This document shows positions 25,250 to 38,787 of a stretch of DNA of 52,500 bases, in pieces; position 1 is the first letter of the stretch, and each line of letters opens with the position of its first letter. The notes under the pieces were generated by a model. The model ran no database searches. It had not been told where the DNA came from and worked only from the letters and a program-made list of their open reading frames with translations. A program made the translations under genes and the position numbers. The stretch is from Neocallimastix lanati (nom. inval.) (taxonomy: Eukaryota > Neocallimastigomycota > Neocallimastigomycetes > Neocallimastigales > Neocallimastigaceae), in contig JACVTC010000020.1 of the NCBI GenBank assembly GCA_016946835.1, positions 445,001 through 497,500 of the forward strand. Direction: 5' to 3'.

Positions 25250-25672
25250 ATAAAATGAAATATTCAAACCTTAGTTAATATAAAATATCTTTTATTATTC
25301 AAACATATTTAATGTCATAAATCTAATGATTTTATAATATTTTCAATATGTGGCTTGTTTTCTATATATTAATAATAAATTTTGTAGTATAAATCAATGT
25401 TTTTTAATTATTATTTATATTTATATAGTTATTATTAAATATTTCCTTAAATAATAATCATTAATATTTATAATATTTTAGCATGAAAATTCAATTAATT
25501 TATTTTAATCACACGAACAATTAATTAAATAGATAATAAAAACTAAATAACATAAAAATAAAACATTTTCTTTGAAAAAAAAAGTGTGTAAGAAAGTTGT
25601 TAGATAGTTTTAAACGTGTAATCAAGTATAATTATTTTACTTGAATAAATATAGATAATCTTAATAATAAAA

Positions 25673-25709
<37 letters not shown>

Positions 25710-26731
25710 ATTTTAATAAATTTAATAAATAAATCCCAACAATAATACCTCGAACTGTGAGTTGTATATCATATTATTTTTTTATAATATTGTATTGTTT
25801 TATATTAACGTTATACAATTAATTAGTTTGAAAATATTAATTTGTCGATTTGTAAATATATTTTTTAAATAATGTATTAAATTTTTTAATATAACAATTC
25901 AATTAATCAGTACTTTTTTTTTTAAAAAAAAAAAAAATAATAATAATAATTAAAGATTAAATTATTATATTGGAATATATTTTTAATATCATCTTTTAAA
26001 AACATTAGTAAAAATTTATAAACTTGTGCTATTTCGCAATAGAAGATGAGAAAATTATAAAGTTAGGATTAAATATAAAAATATAATATATATAAAAACT
26101 AACTTTAAAATTTTGTTTTTATATTTAATCCTAAGAATAATAGAAATGCATTTGAAATATTAACATAAAAATAATAATAATAATAATAATATCATTTAAT
26201 AATAAAAGAATAAATTTTAAAAATATCTCATTATTTTTATTCTATATAATTTTCAACAGAGTAAATTATTCAAAAGCATTACAAAAAAAAAAAAAAAAAT
26301 TCTGTATAAATGAATATTCATTTTATCCAAAATTAAATAAAGATTTCAGTTATATATAAATTAAGGTTAGTAGTGATTGATTTCAAGAATATTCTATTTT
26401 AAATATTAGAGTTAATAGTTTTTTTAAAAAATATATATATATATAATAAATTCAATAATGAATTAATATTATGGATAAAGTATTAATAAAATATAATAAA
26501 ATAAAATAAAATAAAAAATAAATAATAGAATATAAATATAAAGTATAGATTAAATAAAATAAAAGAAAAGTAAAGAAAAGAAAAGAAGAGAAAAAAAATT
26601 AATAAAAATTAATAATAAACTTTTTAATAATCACCAAACCTTAATAAATAAAAATATAATAATATATAATATTTATAATTACATTATTTTATTATTTTTA
26701 TTATTATTATTATTATTTATTATTATTATTA

Positions 26732-26769
<38 letters not shown>

Positions 26770-29179
26770 TTTTTATTTTTTTTTTATTTTTTTTTTTTTT
26801 TTTTTTTTGATAATAACAAAAAAAAAAAAAAAAAAAAAAAAAGAAACATTCTATTATAATTTTTATATTTCAATTATATAATTATTATTGAAGTAAACCT
26901 TAAGTTCATCAACAACAGATCAATGATTTTTTCTTATTGTAATAATTTTATTTATTTTATTTAAATTCATTTTGTTTAACCATCAAAAATATTTCTGTTT
27001 TATTTCTGTCTGTATCCACTTTTAAAAACAAAAACAAAAAAATAAAAATAAAAATAAAAATTAATTTAAAGTTTTATATAAAATAGAGTGTTAATCTAAT
27101 TTCTTTTATATATATTAACATTTTATTTTATTTTATTTTATTTTATTATATTTTATTTTATTATTTCATATTATCATTTATTTTATTTTTCTATATGATT
27201 AAATTCTTTAGTAAATTTTATTTTGTTAAGATAAAAAATAAAAAATATTTAATTAAAAAAAAATTAAATTAAAAAAAAAAAAATTAAATTAAAAAGTATT
27301 AAATAAAATTAAAAAATAAAATATTAATAATAAAATTTTAAATAAAAAAAAAAAAGCAGAAAAGAAAAGAAAAGAAATATAAAAAAGAATATAAATATAA
27401 ATTATTCCTATTTATAAAGATATAGAAATAAAATAAAAAGAAAAGACTTTTTCATTAAAATAACATTTCAGCTTTAAATCAGAATTAATATTTTATTGAT
27501 TATAAAAATTTTTATCCCACTATAATATAAAAAATAAAATAAAATAAAATAAAATAAATTATAAAATAAATTATAAAATTAAATATTAAATAATATAAAA
27601 AATAAAAATATAAAATAAAATATAAAATGAAATATAAAATAAAATATAAAATAAAATATAAAATAAAATTAAATAAATATAAATATAAATAAATGGATTA
27701 GACCAAAAGTTTAATATATATCAAATTTTATGAAGTGGAGACACTCCTTAACAACTTTCTGAAACTTTTTGTGTAAAGTGATTTAATTAACATTATTTAA
27801 AAGATGATTAAAATCTTATTTATGGATGTTTGGTAATAATTAAAATAGAAAATTGTTTATTATTTTTTTAAACTCTTTTAATAATTAAAATAGAAAATTG
27901 TTTATTATTTTTTTAAACTCTTTTAATAATTAAAATAAAACATATAATGAAATCACAATCATTAAATATGAAAGATGTAACTCTTTTTTTTTTTTTTTTT
28001 TTTTTTACTTATATATAACTGAAAAATATTTAAAAGATTGTTATTTATATTTAATTCAAATTGATTATTATAAATAATTAATCAATATCAACCTATTCTA
28101 TATTAATAATCTTTTTTTTTATTTATTTATTTTATTTAACAATAAAGCAAAAAAAATAATTATACAATATTAATTTTAATTTTTACCATCATTTAGTAGT
28201 AAATCAACCAAAATGATGTTTATGAGTAAATACATAATTTATGATAATTTTTTTCTTTATTGAAATAATAAAAATTGATAATACTAATTTTACTGAATAT
28301 TGATACATTATTATATTTATATTTATGTATATATTATCTTTTTTAAATAGATATATCTATCTTTTTTTCTTTATTTTATTGTTCTCTATACTTATATATA
28401 CATATATGATTCATTTAATTATTTAATATAATATTAAATTTATTTATTATCTTATTTTATTTTTATTTTATTACTTCTGTTTATATATATATATGTATAT
28501 ATGAAGAAAGAAAAGGAAAAAAAAAAAAAAAAAAAAGATACTTTGAAAAATGAGTAATTAATTAAATTTAAAATATAAAATTTTATTAATAAAGTAATAA
28601 AAATAATAATAATAAATAAAAAGATTATAATTTAAAGTTTAGAAATCCCATTGAATATCATTGTTGTGCAATGTTAATTTTACCAAAAAGAGTTAATAAT
28701 ATATTGTTTAATTAAATTTTAATAATGATTAAAGTTTATAATCCTCTCATTTCATATAAGAAATAAGAAATAATAAATAATAATAATAATTAATAATAAT
28801 AAATAATAATAATAAATAATAATAATAAATTATAATAATAATAATAATAAAATAATGTAACTTAAAAAATATTTATGAAAAAAAAATTTTTTTATTTTTT
28901 TATATATAAATTAAAATAAATAAAAGCATTTTTACCATTAAAAAAAAATATTTTAAAAAGAAATATAAAAATAAAATTGAAATCTAAATTAAGATTAAAA
29001 AAGAATAAATAATAAGAATATTTCAATTTTATTTAAAAATAGAATAGAATGAAAGTATAATGACAAAATAAAAATAACTATATAAAATTAATAATTTATT
29101 AATATAAAATTATGTAATAGTACCACAATAAGGTTATAATAAATTCAAAATAAATACATAAAAAGAGAAATTAAAAAAA

Positions 29180-29226
<47 letters not shown>

Positions 29227-29371
29227 AATAATAATAATTATACAAAATCGAGAAAAAAATAAAAAGAAGAAAAAAAAGAAAAAATGCAAATAGTTGTAAA
29301 AACAAATGTTTGATAAAACTTTCATAAAGGTGTTAAATTCTAATATTAAAAATTAATTTAAATAAATCCAA

Positions 29372-29423
<52 letters not shown>

Positions 29424-29620
29424 TTTAAAATAAAAATTTAAAAGTATATATATATATATTTTTTTAAAATTAAAGAAATTTCTAAATTATAAAAATTTTA
29501 TTTAATATCTTTTTTTTTTTCTTTTTTTTTTTTTTTTTATTATTAAGGAAAAAAAAAAAAAAAAAAGAAATAAAATTACAAAAAAAAATATAAAAATAAA
29601 ACTAAAAAAATAAAAAAAAA
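25250..29620. other. Gene-free AT-rich stretch
   Basis: No gene seen on either strand. It holds (AAAT)n near 25675-25706, ATT/T/A tracts at 26700-26842, (AAAAT)n near 27535-27560 and (TAA)n at 28770-28852 and 29375-29422. The right end is the upstream region of the protease gene (an A-rich leader directly before the ATG). Confidence 0.5.
27836..27930. repeat. 47-bp perfect tandem duplication
   Basis: TAATTAAAATAGAAAATTGTTTATTATTTTTTTAAACTCTTT-type unit occurs twice in a row, followed by the start of a third unit. Confidence 0.85.
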
Positions 29621-32600
29621 ATGAATACCCTAATTTTATTATACTCCAATATATTTTTAATATTAAATATATTTATATGTTATATTGAAAAGGTATCCGG
29701 TGAAAATAATTATTATATTATTTCCATAAGAAGAAGTTCCAAAGACAAAGAATATGATGATGCAAGTAAAAAAGTTCAACTTGCAATTGACGAACTGGTC
29801 AACGACCGAATGAATGATATTTATGATATTATTAGTGAACATCAAGACACATATATTAAGAAAAATGGTGAACAGGATGAAAAATTGGAGGAGCTTGTCT
29901 CTTCTTCACAATTAAAAAAACGTCATAATCATAATCCAATTGATTGTAAAACTAAAAATAATAAGAAAAAGATAGATAAGAAAAATATAAATCATAAAAA
30001 TTTTAATGGTGAAGTATTAAAGAAAAATGATAAAAATTATAATGATGAAGTATCAAGGAAAAATAATACAAGTTATAATGATGGTGAGGTATTAAAGGAA
30101 AAAAATATAAAATTTCTGTTTTTGAATGTAAATAGACCTCAATCCCAAAACATTTACAAACGTTCACAAAATACAACAGAGATAGAAAATAAAGAAATTG
30201 TAGAATTCATTCCTATCGAATCAAAATTAGTTAATCCATTATGTCCAGTATTAAATTATTATACTGTCCGAGCTTATCTCTCGGATGATATCATTGAAAA
30301 AATTAAAAAATTACCAAACGTTATTCGATGTGAAAAAATAATAAAAGCAGAAAAATATAGTGCTGATAATCACTTAGATACATTTTATAGTAAGGAACAG
30401 ATACAGGAAGAAGCAAAATGGAAGGATGTTAATGTACAGGAAAATAAATTTGATTTTAATCTCACTTCTAGTCATTTATCACTAATATCCCAGGGAAGAG
30501 TTAATGATACTATTCTCTATGATAATAATTATTATTATCCATCATCAGCTGGAAAAGGTATCGATATCTTTATTATTGATTCTGGTATCAATATCTTACT
30601 CAATAAAGATGATTTTGATCAATATCAAAACACAGAGGATGAACGTACCGTTATATGTGACGGTAAAATTTATGATGGACAATATCATCCGGTTACTGGT
30701 GACGGCAAGTATGCTTGTATCGTCGACAATGAATATACCCATGGTACCATTGTTGCTGCTGTTGCTGCTGGTACCATTAGTGGTGTGGCAAAAAAAGCAA
30801 ATATTCATATGTTAGCGGCAGGTTTAAGTTCGGATAACGATTTAGTTGCCTTCGATTATATTAAACAATATGGAAAGCCTCATAAAACCGTTATAAATAT
30901 TTCTCGAGGATATTACAAATATATAAAAAATATTGAGGATAAAATAAACGAATTAATTAATTCAGGTTTCATTATCTTTGCCTCCTCAGGAAATTCAGGT
31001 ATGAATGCCTGTGATGGTAGAAGATACTATTCAAGTTTCAGTAATGTTATCTCCGTCGGTTCGATTAATAATGAAAATATAAAATTTGGTATGGATAGTG
31101 TGTATTCACATGCGTATTGGTCCAACTTTGGTGACTGTATAACATTTCATGCCCCAGGATATGTTAAGATTACCTCTGCTTCCAATGAAGTAGTACTTTC
31201 TGATTCAGGTACTTCCTTTTCTTCACCAATTGTTGCAGGTGTTGCGGCATTAGTGATGTCCGAAAATTCTGAAAAAGATTATACCTATGAAACCATAAAA
31301 AAGGAATTAATCGACTTATCGATAAAGAATGTCATCCGGGGAATATTCGGTAAGGCTCCCAATCAACTCATTAATAATGGTAAAAAAATAATATACCAAC
31401 CGCCAAGATGTGATGATCCATCTGGGTTATATAAATGTACTGAGGGATGTTGTACTAAGCATGGTCATTGTGTCAAACCTGAAGAATCATCTGATTCCAA
31501 ATCCCTGTGTTACGTTGAAAATGGTTGTCTCCCTGACTATGGTCAATGCTTTTCCTCAAGATGTGATAGTCCTCTTCGAGAACGGGACTGTACTGAAGAT
31601 GAATGTTGCTCCAAAAATGGGAAATATGTTAATATTTTTAAAGATCCCAACAACTATTGTTTTATTGAAAATGGTTGTCAAACGGAATTCAGTGATAAAT
31701 GTCTTTCGCTTGACAAAAATTATAATGATAGTGATAAATATGATCTAAAGAAATACCAGGAGAGAATTGACGATTTTTCTTGTGCTTATGAACTTCAACC
31801 GTATAAAGCTTGTGATTTTGAATACGATATTTCCCTTTATACCAAATCCTATTTCATTGATAAATGTAAATCCTATGAGAAAGCGAACTGTCGAGAATTC
31901 TTTAAGGCTCCACTGGAGTATGCCCCAAGTTGTAAAAATACCATCGATAGGTTTAAATACCCTCTGCTTAATGTCTTCTCCCCCACCCAAATGGAAATAC
32001 GTACGGCTTCACGTAACCTCATCTGTGCTCGAGAAGATGATCAAAATCCAGAGAGTATGTGTGGAGTGGCTGAACAACAATTTATCTATCGATTCTTCCC
32101 TGATAAACCACACTTTGAACGTGCTTGTAGATACAGGGAATGCTATCAAGCAAGTTATAAATTTTACGAAAATCTTTACTATGAATATCAAAATCTCTCT
32201 AAAAATGATCCAGGATACAATTACTTCTTAAACGTATTCGGAACTTTTTTAAACTATTTAGATTCAGATGAATGTCTTTCTCTTTTTAGAAATCAAACTC
32301 TATCCTCATTAGAACCTCAAAATTTTAATAATAACAATAATAATAATAATTTCACTTCTACTCTAGATACGGAAGAAAAAGAAAAAGAAAAAGAAGAAGA
32401 AGAAGAAAAAGTTATTAATGATACCACCACTACCACCACTTCCCCAAAAAATGAAATTAATTCCATCATAATGACTTTATCTCCCTCCACTACATTTAAT
32501 TTTGATATTAATTCTACAACCATTTCAACATTTTATACAGAAACTACTACATTTACTAAAACTACAACTACAACGTCATCATCAATAACTACTATCACTA

Positions 32601-33388
32601 ATACCCCAAATAAAGATAAATCTTCCACTCAAAATAGTATTAATCATACTAAAACTAAAAAAAAATCACATAGTACTACTACGCTTATATCTTCAATTAA
32701 AAGCAATAGAATTAGCTCTTCCAAAACAGTGAAGGCTACAAAAAGTATTATACCCTCCAAAACAAAGAGTTCCTCTTCTATTAAAAAGATTCCAACTTCC
32801 ACCGTTCCTGGAAAATGTGGATCAGGCTATGGTGTCTGTGCTGAAGCTGGTTCCTGTTGTAGTAAGTATGGCTATTGTGGTACGTCGAGTGACCATTGTG
32901 GTGATGGCTGTCAAGAGAAATATGGTCACTGTTCCTCCTCCTCCTCCATAAGTAAAGCTAAAACAAGAGTAAAATCAACCACTACAATGAATACTTCTTC
33001 TGAAACGACTGCCACCGCCACCATCACCACCATTAAAAAGATTCTAATTCCAACTTCCACCGTTCCTGGAAAATGTGGACCAGGCTATGGTACCTGTGCC
33101 GAACCCGGTACCTGTTGTAGTAAGTATGGCTATTGTGGTACGTCGAGTGATCATTGTGGTGATGGCTGTCAAAGTGAATATGGAAGATGTTCCTCAACAA
33201 CAACAACCAATTCAGCTTCCAAGAGTTCACCGATCGTTAATGGAATTCCAACTTCCACCGTACCTGGAAAATGTGGACCAGGCTATGGTGCCTGTGCCGA
33301 ACCCGGTACCTGTTGTAGTAAGTATGGCTATTGTGGAACGTCCAATGATTATTGTGGTCATGATTGTCAACCAACCTATGGTATATGT

Positions 33389-33394
<6 letters not shown>
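29621..33394 (+). CDS. Secreted subtilisin-like (S8) serine protease with chitin-binding (CBM18) modules
   Basis: Single uninterrupted frame, 1257 residues. Order: signal peptide (about 1-27); a pro-region (about 30-245) resembling an inhibitor-I9-type propeptide split by a charged Asn/Lys-rich insert; the S8 catalytic domain (about 310-580) with Asp320 in IIDSG, His374 in THGT, oxyanion Asn458 in SSGNSG and Ser532 in GTSFSSP; two Cys-rich chitin-binding-like modules (about 597-645, 648-705); a further Cys-rich region (about 725-890); a low-complexity Asn, Glu/Lys, then Ser/Thr/Lys-rich linker (about 905-1060); three close hevein-type CBM18 modules starting at residues 1064, 1150 and 1216, each with the C-C-S-K-Y-G-Y-C-G core. 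All catalytic residues are present, so an active enzyme is expected. Inference: the tail anchors it to chitin (own cell wall, other fungi or arthropod material). The stop is followed at once by an A tract of about 48. Start chosen because it gives the signal peptide. Confidence 0.96.
32810..33391 (+). repeat. Three near-identical CBM18 coding repeats
   Basis: The segments starting at 32810, 33068 and 33266 share long stretches at the nucleotide level (for example TGTTGTAGTAAGTATGGCTATTGTGG) as well as the preceding PTSTVPGKCG linker, indicating recent duplication or conversion. They are separated by Ser/Thr-rich linkers of unequal length. Confidence 0.92.
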
Positions 33395-33443
<49 letters not shown>

Positions 33444-34770
33444 AGAAAAAAAAGGGAAAAATAACACATAAACAAAAAAAAAAAAAAAAAAAAACTTAAA
33501 ACAACATAAAAAAAAACTTTTTTTCTATTATAATATTTATAATCATGTTCATATCTTTTTTTTTTTTTTTTTTTTTTTTTAATTAATATAATTTTATTTT
33601 TTTTTATTTTTTTTTTTTTTTTTTATTTTTTCTTTTTTTTTTTTTTTTTTCCATTTTATATTTATTTTTAATTTATTATTTAATGGTGAAGATAAAAATA
33701 ATTTAAAGTATTAATTATTATTATAAAGAAAAAAAAAAAAATAAAATAATAATAATAATAATAATAATAATTAAAAAATGTAGTATATAAAATTTGTTAA
33801 TATTGAATTAAATATTTATTTATAGGTGATTTATTAATAATACTAACTAATAAGAAAGATGATAATAATAAATAATAATGATAAATAATAATAATGATAA
33901 ATAATAATGATAAATAATAATAATGATAAATAATAATGATAAATAATAATGATGATAAATTATAATAATAATAATAATTATAATAATAATAAAAAAAAAA
34001 AAAAAATAAAAATAAAAAAAAAAAAAAAAAAACATGAATTAACGATAACAACAATAAAAAAATAATAATAATAATAAATATTAAATAATAATACCTAACA
34101 ATACAATAAAAAAAGTATATATAATATATATATATATATATTGAAAAATATTCTTAGATAGTAAATATTTAATAATATTAATAATAAAAAAAAAAAAAAA
34201 AAAAAAAAATATGAACAATATTATGACTATTTATTACTCTATTTATGACTACTTTTTTTTTTTTTTTAAATGATCCTCTCATAGGAAAAATCGTAATGAA
34301 TGAATGAATGATTAATAATAATTGTGTAAGAATATTTTTATTTTTTTAAAAAAAAAAAAATAAAAAAAAAAAATAATAATAATAAAAATAATATTATTAT
34401 TATAATAATTATACATATTAAGTATTTCAATGATATAATTATATATAATTATTTTAATGATATATTAAAATTAATTTATCTTAAAAATTTAATTGTATAA
34501 ATATGTCTATTGTATATATAAATATTTTAATAATATATATAAATATGTCTATTGTATATATAAATATTTTAATGATATATTAAAATTGATTTATTTTTAT
34601 CTTAAAAAAAAAAAATAATAAAAAAAAAAAAAAGGCAAAAAAGGCATCACCAAATTTTTTTTTTTTTTTTTTTTTTTAAAGTTACATAAAAAATATCATT
34701 AGAAGGATAAAAAAAAAAAGGAATTAAATATATTTTGATTTGTGTAACATCAAATGTTTGAATTTTTTAT

Positions 34771-34814
<44 letters not shown>

Positions 34815-35167
34815 ATTTTTTTTTTTAATTTTTTTTTAATATTTTTTTTTAATATTTTTATTTTATTTTTTGTGAGTCAAACTTTTAATATGCATATTAC
34901 TCGGCATTTGGGATAAATTTTTTTTTTAAGAAAATGTTAAATAATAATTGAATAATAAATAATAATATAAAAAAATATATATATATAAAATTAATGATAA
35001 TAATTAAAATATAAAATTATAAAATAAAATTATAATATAAATATAATAAAATTAAAATTAAACATGTTTAAAATAATAATAATAATAATAATAATAAAAA
35101 CGGATCAATAATATTATGATATACATGACATTTCATATTTATATATATATTAAATTTTTAAATTTTT

Positions 35168-35219
<52 letters not shown>

Positions 35220-35509
35220 TTTTCATTTTTTTAATGTATTTAATAAGAAATGAATGACTATGTTCATCTTATTAACAATAAAATAAATAATTGAATTTTT
35301 TTTTTTTAATTATATGAAATATATGTTTTTATTTTTATTTTTTTTTTTTTTTTACTTCCTCAACTATTTCTTCATCAATTATTGCTAAATATATAATATT
35401 TTCTTTCTTCATTGTATGATGAGATCTTTTCTATTTTTAACTATTCATCATTTTAATAATACTATTAATATCCTCTATGAATTCCAAGGGCTACAAATCA
35501 TTAGGTAGT
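33395..35509. other. Gene-free AT-rich stretch, 3' flank of the protease gene
   Basis: Very long A and T runs (33393-33442, 33556-33580, 34765-34813), a (GATAAATAATAAT)-like array at 33858-33980, and a roughly 55-bp tandem duplication around 34496-34575 (AAATATGTCTATTGTATATATAAATATTTTAAT). ATTT array at 35168-35222. No gene seen. Confidence 0.55.
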
Positions 35510-35519
35510 ATTGTTTTTA

Positions 35520-35556
<37 letters not shown>

Positions 35557-35883
35557 GACTGAAGACTTTGGTCTTCCCCATATAGTAATATGGGTGTATG
35601 ATTAACTGCCATACCGGTACGGGGTCGACGCTCTCAACTCCCCATAAGCAAAGAAACTCCATATAGAAGCACCCTACGCGATCCTCGAGGGAAAGCAGAG
35701 CCAACTATAGGTGGCGTCCTTGCCATCCCAGAGGAGCTGGACACTGTAAATCCTCTCAGACAAGGCTTACGCAATGGGATTCTTATAGTGTTAGAAATAT
35801 AGAAAACTTAGAAAGTATACCTACCTGAGTATCGTTTAACCCCTAACCTTTCACGCAAAACCCAAAGGGATTGTTTTTAGGAT
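35510..35883 (-). mobile_element. SINE-like poly(A) retroposon, copy 1, with 14-bp target-site duplication
   Basis: ATTGTTTTTAGGAT flanks the element exactly (35510-35523 and 35870-35883). Read on the minus strand, it starts CCCTTTGGGTTTTGCG (35869), runs about 315 bp of near-normal composition and ends in an A tail of about 30 (T tract 35523-35553). Two further copies at 37660 and 38835 start at the same base, so this is a defined 5' end, not random LINE truncation. No open frame spans it. Length, A tail and long target duplication fit a short interspersed element mobilised by a LINE (family knowledge). A polymerase III promoter is not obvious. Confidence 0.8.
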
Positions 35884-35918
35884 GATCTGGTTGATGTATA
35901 CGAGTACCTCAATTAAAA

Positions 35919-35960
<42 letters not shown>

Positions 35961-36044
35961 CTATCCTATCTTCTTTAAACCATCTTTACATTTACCATAC
36001 TATGGTGTTCCAATCCCTTTTTTTTTTAAATTATTTTTATTTAG

Positions 36045-36049
<5 letters not shown>

Positions 36050-36139
<90 letters not shown>

Positions 36140-36140
36140 T
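36050..36140. repeat. (ATTT)n array
   Basis: About 22 perfect ATTT units. Confidence 0.95.
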
Positions 36141-36384
36141 TCATACATTTGTACATTTACACTATTTACTTTATTTGCAAATCCAGTAATTTCATGATAA
36201 TATAAATCATTTTTAAAAAAGTTAAACTAAACTAAATAATAAAAAAATTAAAAAAAAAATATATATATAATATATATTACATATTATATTACTAAATCAT
36301 AGTTAAGGTAACAAATTATACTATTTTACAAAATTTAACTATGTCTCTAGATATATATATATGTATAATTTTTAAATTTAAATC

Positions 36385-36718
36385 AATTTCTTCATCAATC
36401 GTGATACCGTAATCTTTATTGGTTCCATTTTATATAAATCGATAGGATTCATAGAATGACAACCCTTTAACTATACTTTTTGCACAAGTAATTATGTAAT
36501 TACGGAGCTAAATAATAATTTTCACCGAATGGATACTTAAAAGTATTGATCAGCTCAATCATGTCTTAATTTATTCACTTAAGATTTCAAAGTCTTGATT
36601 TGATTGCACACGTTAAGACAACGATAAGTTCACTTTGGAGCGTGAAAGGGCCATTTTTTGGGCCATTTTTTGGTGGGGGTTTCCGCTGATTATAACCAAA
36701 AAAAAAAAAAAAAAAAAA
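36385..36718 (+). other. GC-richer island ending in an A tract, possible retroposon
   Basis: About 310 bp of near-normal composition (from around CGTGATACCGTAATC to GGTGGGGGTTTCCGCTGATTATAACC), directly followed by about 23 A. It includes an imperfect duplication (GGGCCATTTTTTGGGCCATTTTTTGGTGGGGG). Not similar to the SINE-like family as far as I can see. No open frame. No target duplication found. Confidence 0.4.
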
Positions 36719-36921
36719 ATTGTAATTTTTTTTTTTTTTTTTTTTTTAAATTTTTGTTATCCATCCAACCTTTTCCGAAAGAATTATTAACAATTATTCA
36801 TACGGTTAAATTATCGCCATTAATTTTTTTTTTTTATTTTATTTTATTTTATTTGTTCATCTACAATAATTTAATCGTTTTATCTTTTTATCTTTTTATC
36901 TTTTTATCTTTATTGGTTTTT

Positions 36922-36954
<33 letters not shown>

Positions 36955-37338
36955 ATAGATTGTTTCTTACCCTCTCTGAGGTCCTACTATTTTAAATGAC
37001 TTGATAAGTAATTATTGTCTTTCTCTATTTCTAATAAAAAAAAAATAAAAAAAAAAAGTTCTTTTGAAAATTTGGAATCATTCTTCACAAAACGTATTTA
37101 TTTCAAGAAAATCTAAAATAAAATTAAATAACTTTTTATGCCTTTAAAGTTATCTTTAAAAATAAAATAATTTTATAAATAATAAAAAAATTTTTATGGA
37201 TAGACAACGCCTTACAACAATAATTGAGAACAAAAAAAAAAAAAGAGATAAGAGATATATCATTAGAACAAATTAATAATGTAGATGGAAAGTAACAAAA
37301 AATTTTAATGATATTTCAAATATATATATATATATTTA

Positions 37339-37576
37339 ATGATATATTTTTTTTAATTCAAATTTAAAAAAAAAAATGTATTAAATAAAATATTTTTTTT
37401 AATTCAAAGTTAAAAATATATATATATATATTTATAGTATTTATAACATTTATATAAGAATATGCCCTCAAAAGTACAATATTAATGAACAAGATAATGA
37501 AATGATGGATAGTCACCGGTAAAGTATACGATTTGTACTAATAAAAATATATCAAAGGGAACAAAATTATTAATTG

Positions 37577-37612
<36 letters not shown>

Positions 37613-38135
37613 AAAAAGGAAAAGAGGTCAATTCATTAAGGTTCATTAAATAAAAAAAACCCTCTGGGGTTTTACTTGAAGGGTTAGGGATTAAATGATA
37701 CTCCGTCAGGTAAGTAATGTTTTTTAATATTTCTAACACTTTAAGAATTCCATGGCGTAAGCCCAAGTCTGAGAGGATTACAGTTTCCCGCTCCTCTGGG
37801 ATGGCAAGGACGCCACCTGTAGTGGGCTCTGCTTTCCCTTTGAGGATCGTATAGAGTGTTTCTCTATGAAGTTTCTTGGTTTATGGGGAGTTGCGAGCGT
37901 CGATGCCGTAGACGCCGTACCGTTATGACAGTTAAACATACACCTATATTAACATATGGAAAGAGACAAAAGTCTTCAATCTAAAAAAAACAAAACAAAA
38001 AAAAAACTCAATAAAATAATAATAGATTGTCAATATTTAGAATAATTTAAAATTAATTTAAATTATTAATAAATACAAGGATCTAGTATAAATCCAAAAG
38101 ATGAATAGTGATGGACAGCATTAATAGATGCTATA

Positions 38136-38167
<32 letters not shown>

Positions 38168-38196
38168 GTGATATAATCAAATTTCTGATTGAAAAA

Positions 38197-38232
<36 letters not shown>

Positions 38233-38420
38233 AAAATAAAGTTGATATTGAAATATTTTTTAACTAAAAAGGGAACGAACCTAAGAACATTTATAATTAA
38301 TAAAATTTTACAGTTAAAAAAATAAAAAAAATAAAAATAAAAATAAAAATAAAAATAAAAATAAAAATAAAAATAAAAATAAAAATAAAAATAAAAATAA
38401 AAAATAAAAATAAAAATAAA
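37339..38420. repeat. Recent tandem duplication, copy 1
   Basis: This block is repeated at 38501-39560 with only a few substitutions outside microsatellites (for example AGGTAAGTAATG against AGGTAGGTAATG, and ATTACAGTTTCC against ATTACAATTTCC). TA, A, ATA and AAAAAT tracts differ in length. Each copy carries one SINE-like retroposon. Confidence 0.95.
37660..38006 (+). mobile_element. SINE-like poly(A) retroposon, copy 2
   Basis: Same family as 35524-35869 but on the plus strand: starts CCCTCTGGGGTTTTACTTGAAGGG and ends in an A-rich tail (AAAAAAAACAAAACAAAAAAAAAA). It diverges from copy 1 by many substitutions and small indels. The minus-strand ORF crossing it is not a gene. Confidence 0.8.
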
Positions 38421-38422
38421 AA
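38323..38422. repeat. (AAAAAT)n hexamer array
   Basis: About 13 AAAAAT units; the corresponding array in the second copy (39510-39555) is much shorter, showing fast length change since duplication. Confidence 0.93.
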
Positions 38423-38500
38423 ATATATATATATTTATATTTAAAGTTCAACGAATATAGATTACGAGAAAGACCTGTTGAAAAGAATATATTAATATTA

Positions 38501-38753
38501 AATGAAATATTTTTTTTTAATTCAAATTTAAAAAAAAAATGTATTAAATAAAATATTTTTTTTAATTCAAAGTTAAAAATATATATATATATATATATAT
38601 ATTTATATTTATAATATTTATAACATTTATATAAGAATATGCCCTCAAAAGTACAATATTAATGAACAAGATAATGAAATGATGGATAGTCACCGGTAAA
38701 GTATACGATTTGTACTAATAAAAATATATCAAAGGGAACAAAATTATTAATTG

Positions 38754-38787
<34 letters not shown>

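Noticed and set aside
30504-33475. Many other-frame and antisense frames over the protease gene
   Set aside because: Shadows of the 1257-residue frame, including mirror frames over the CBM18 repeats.
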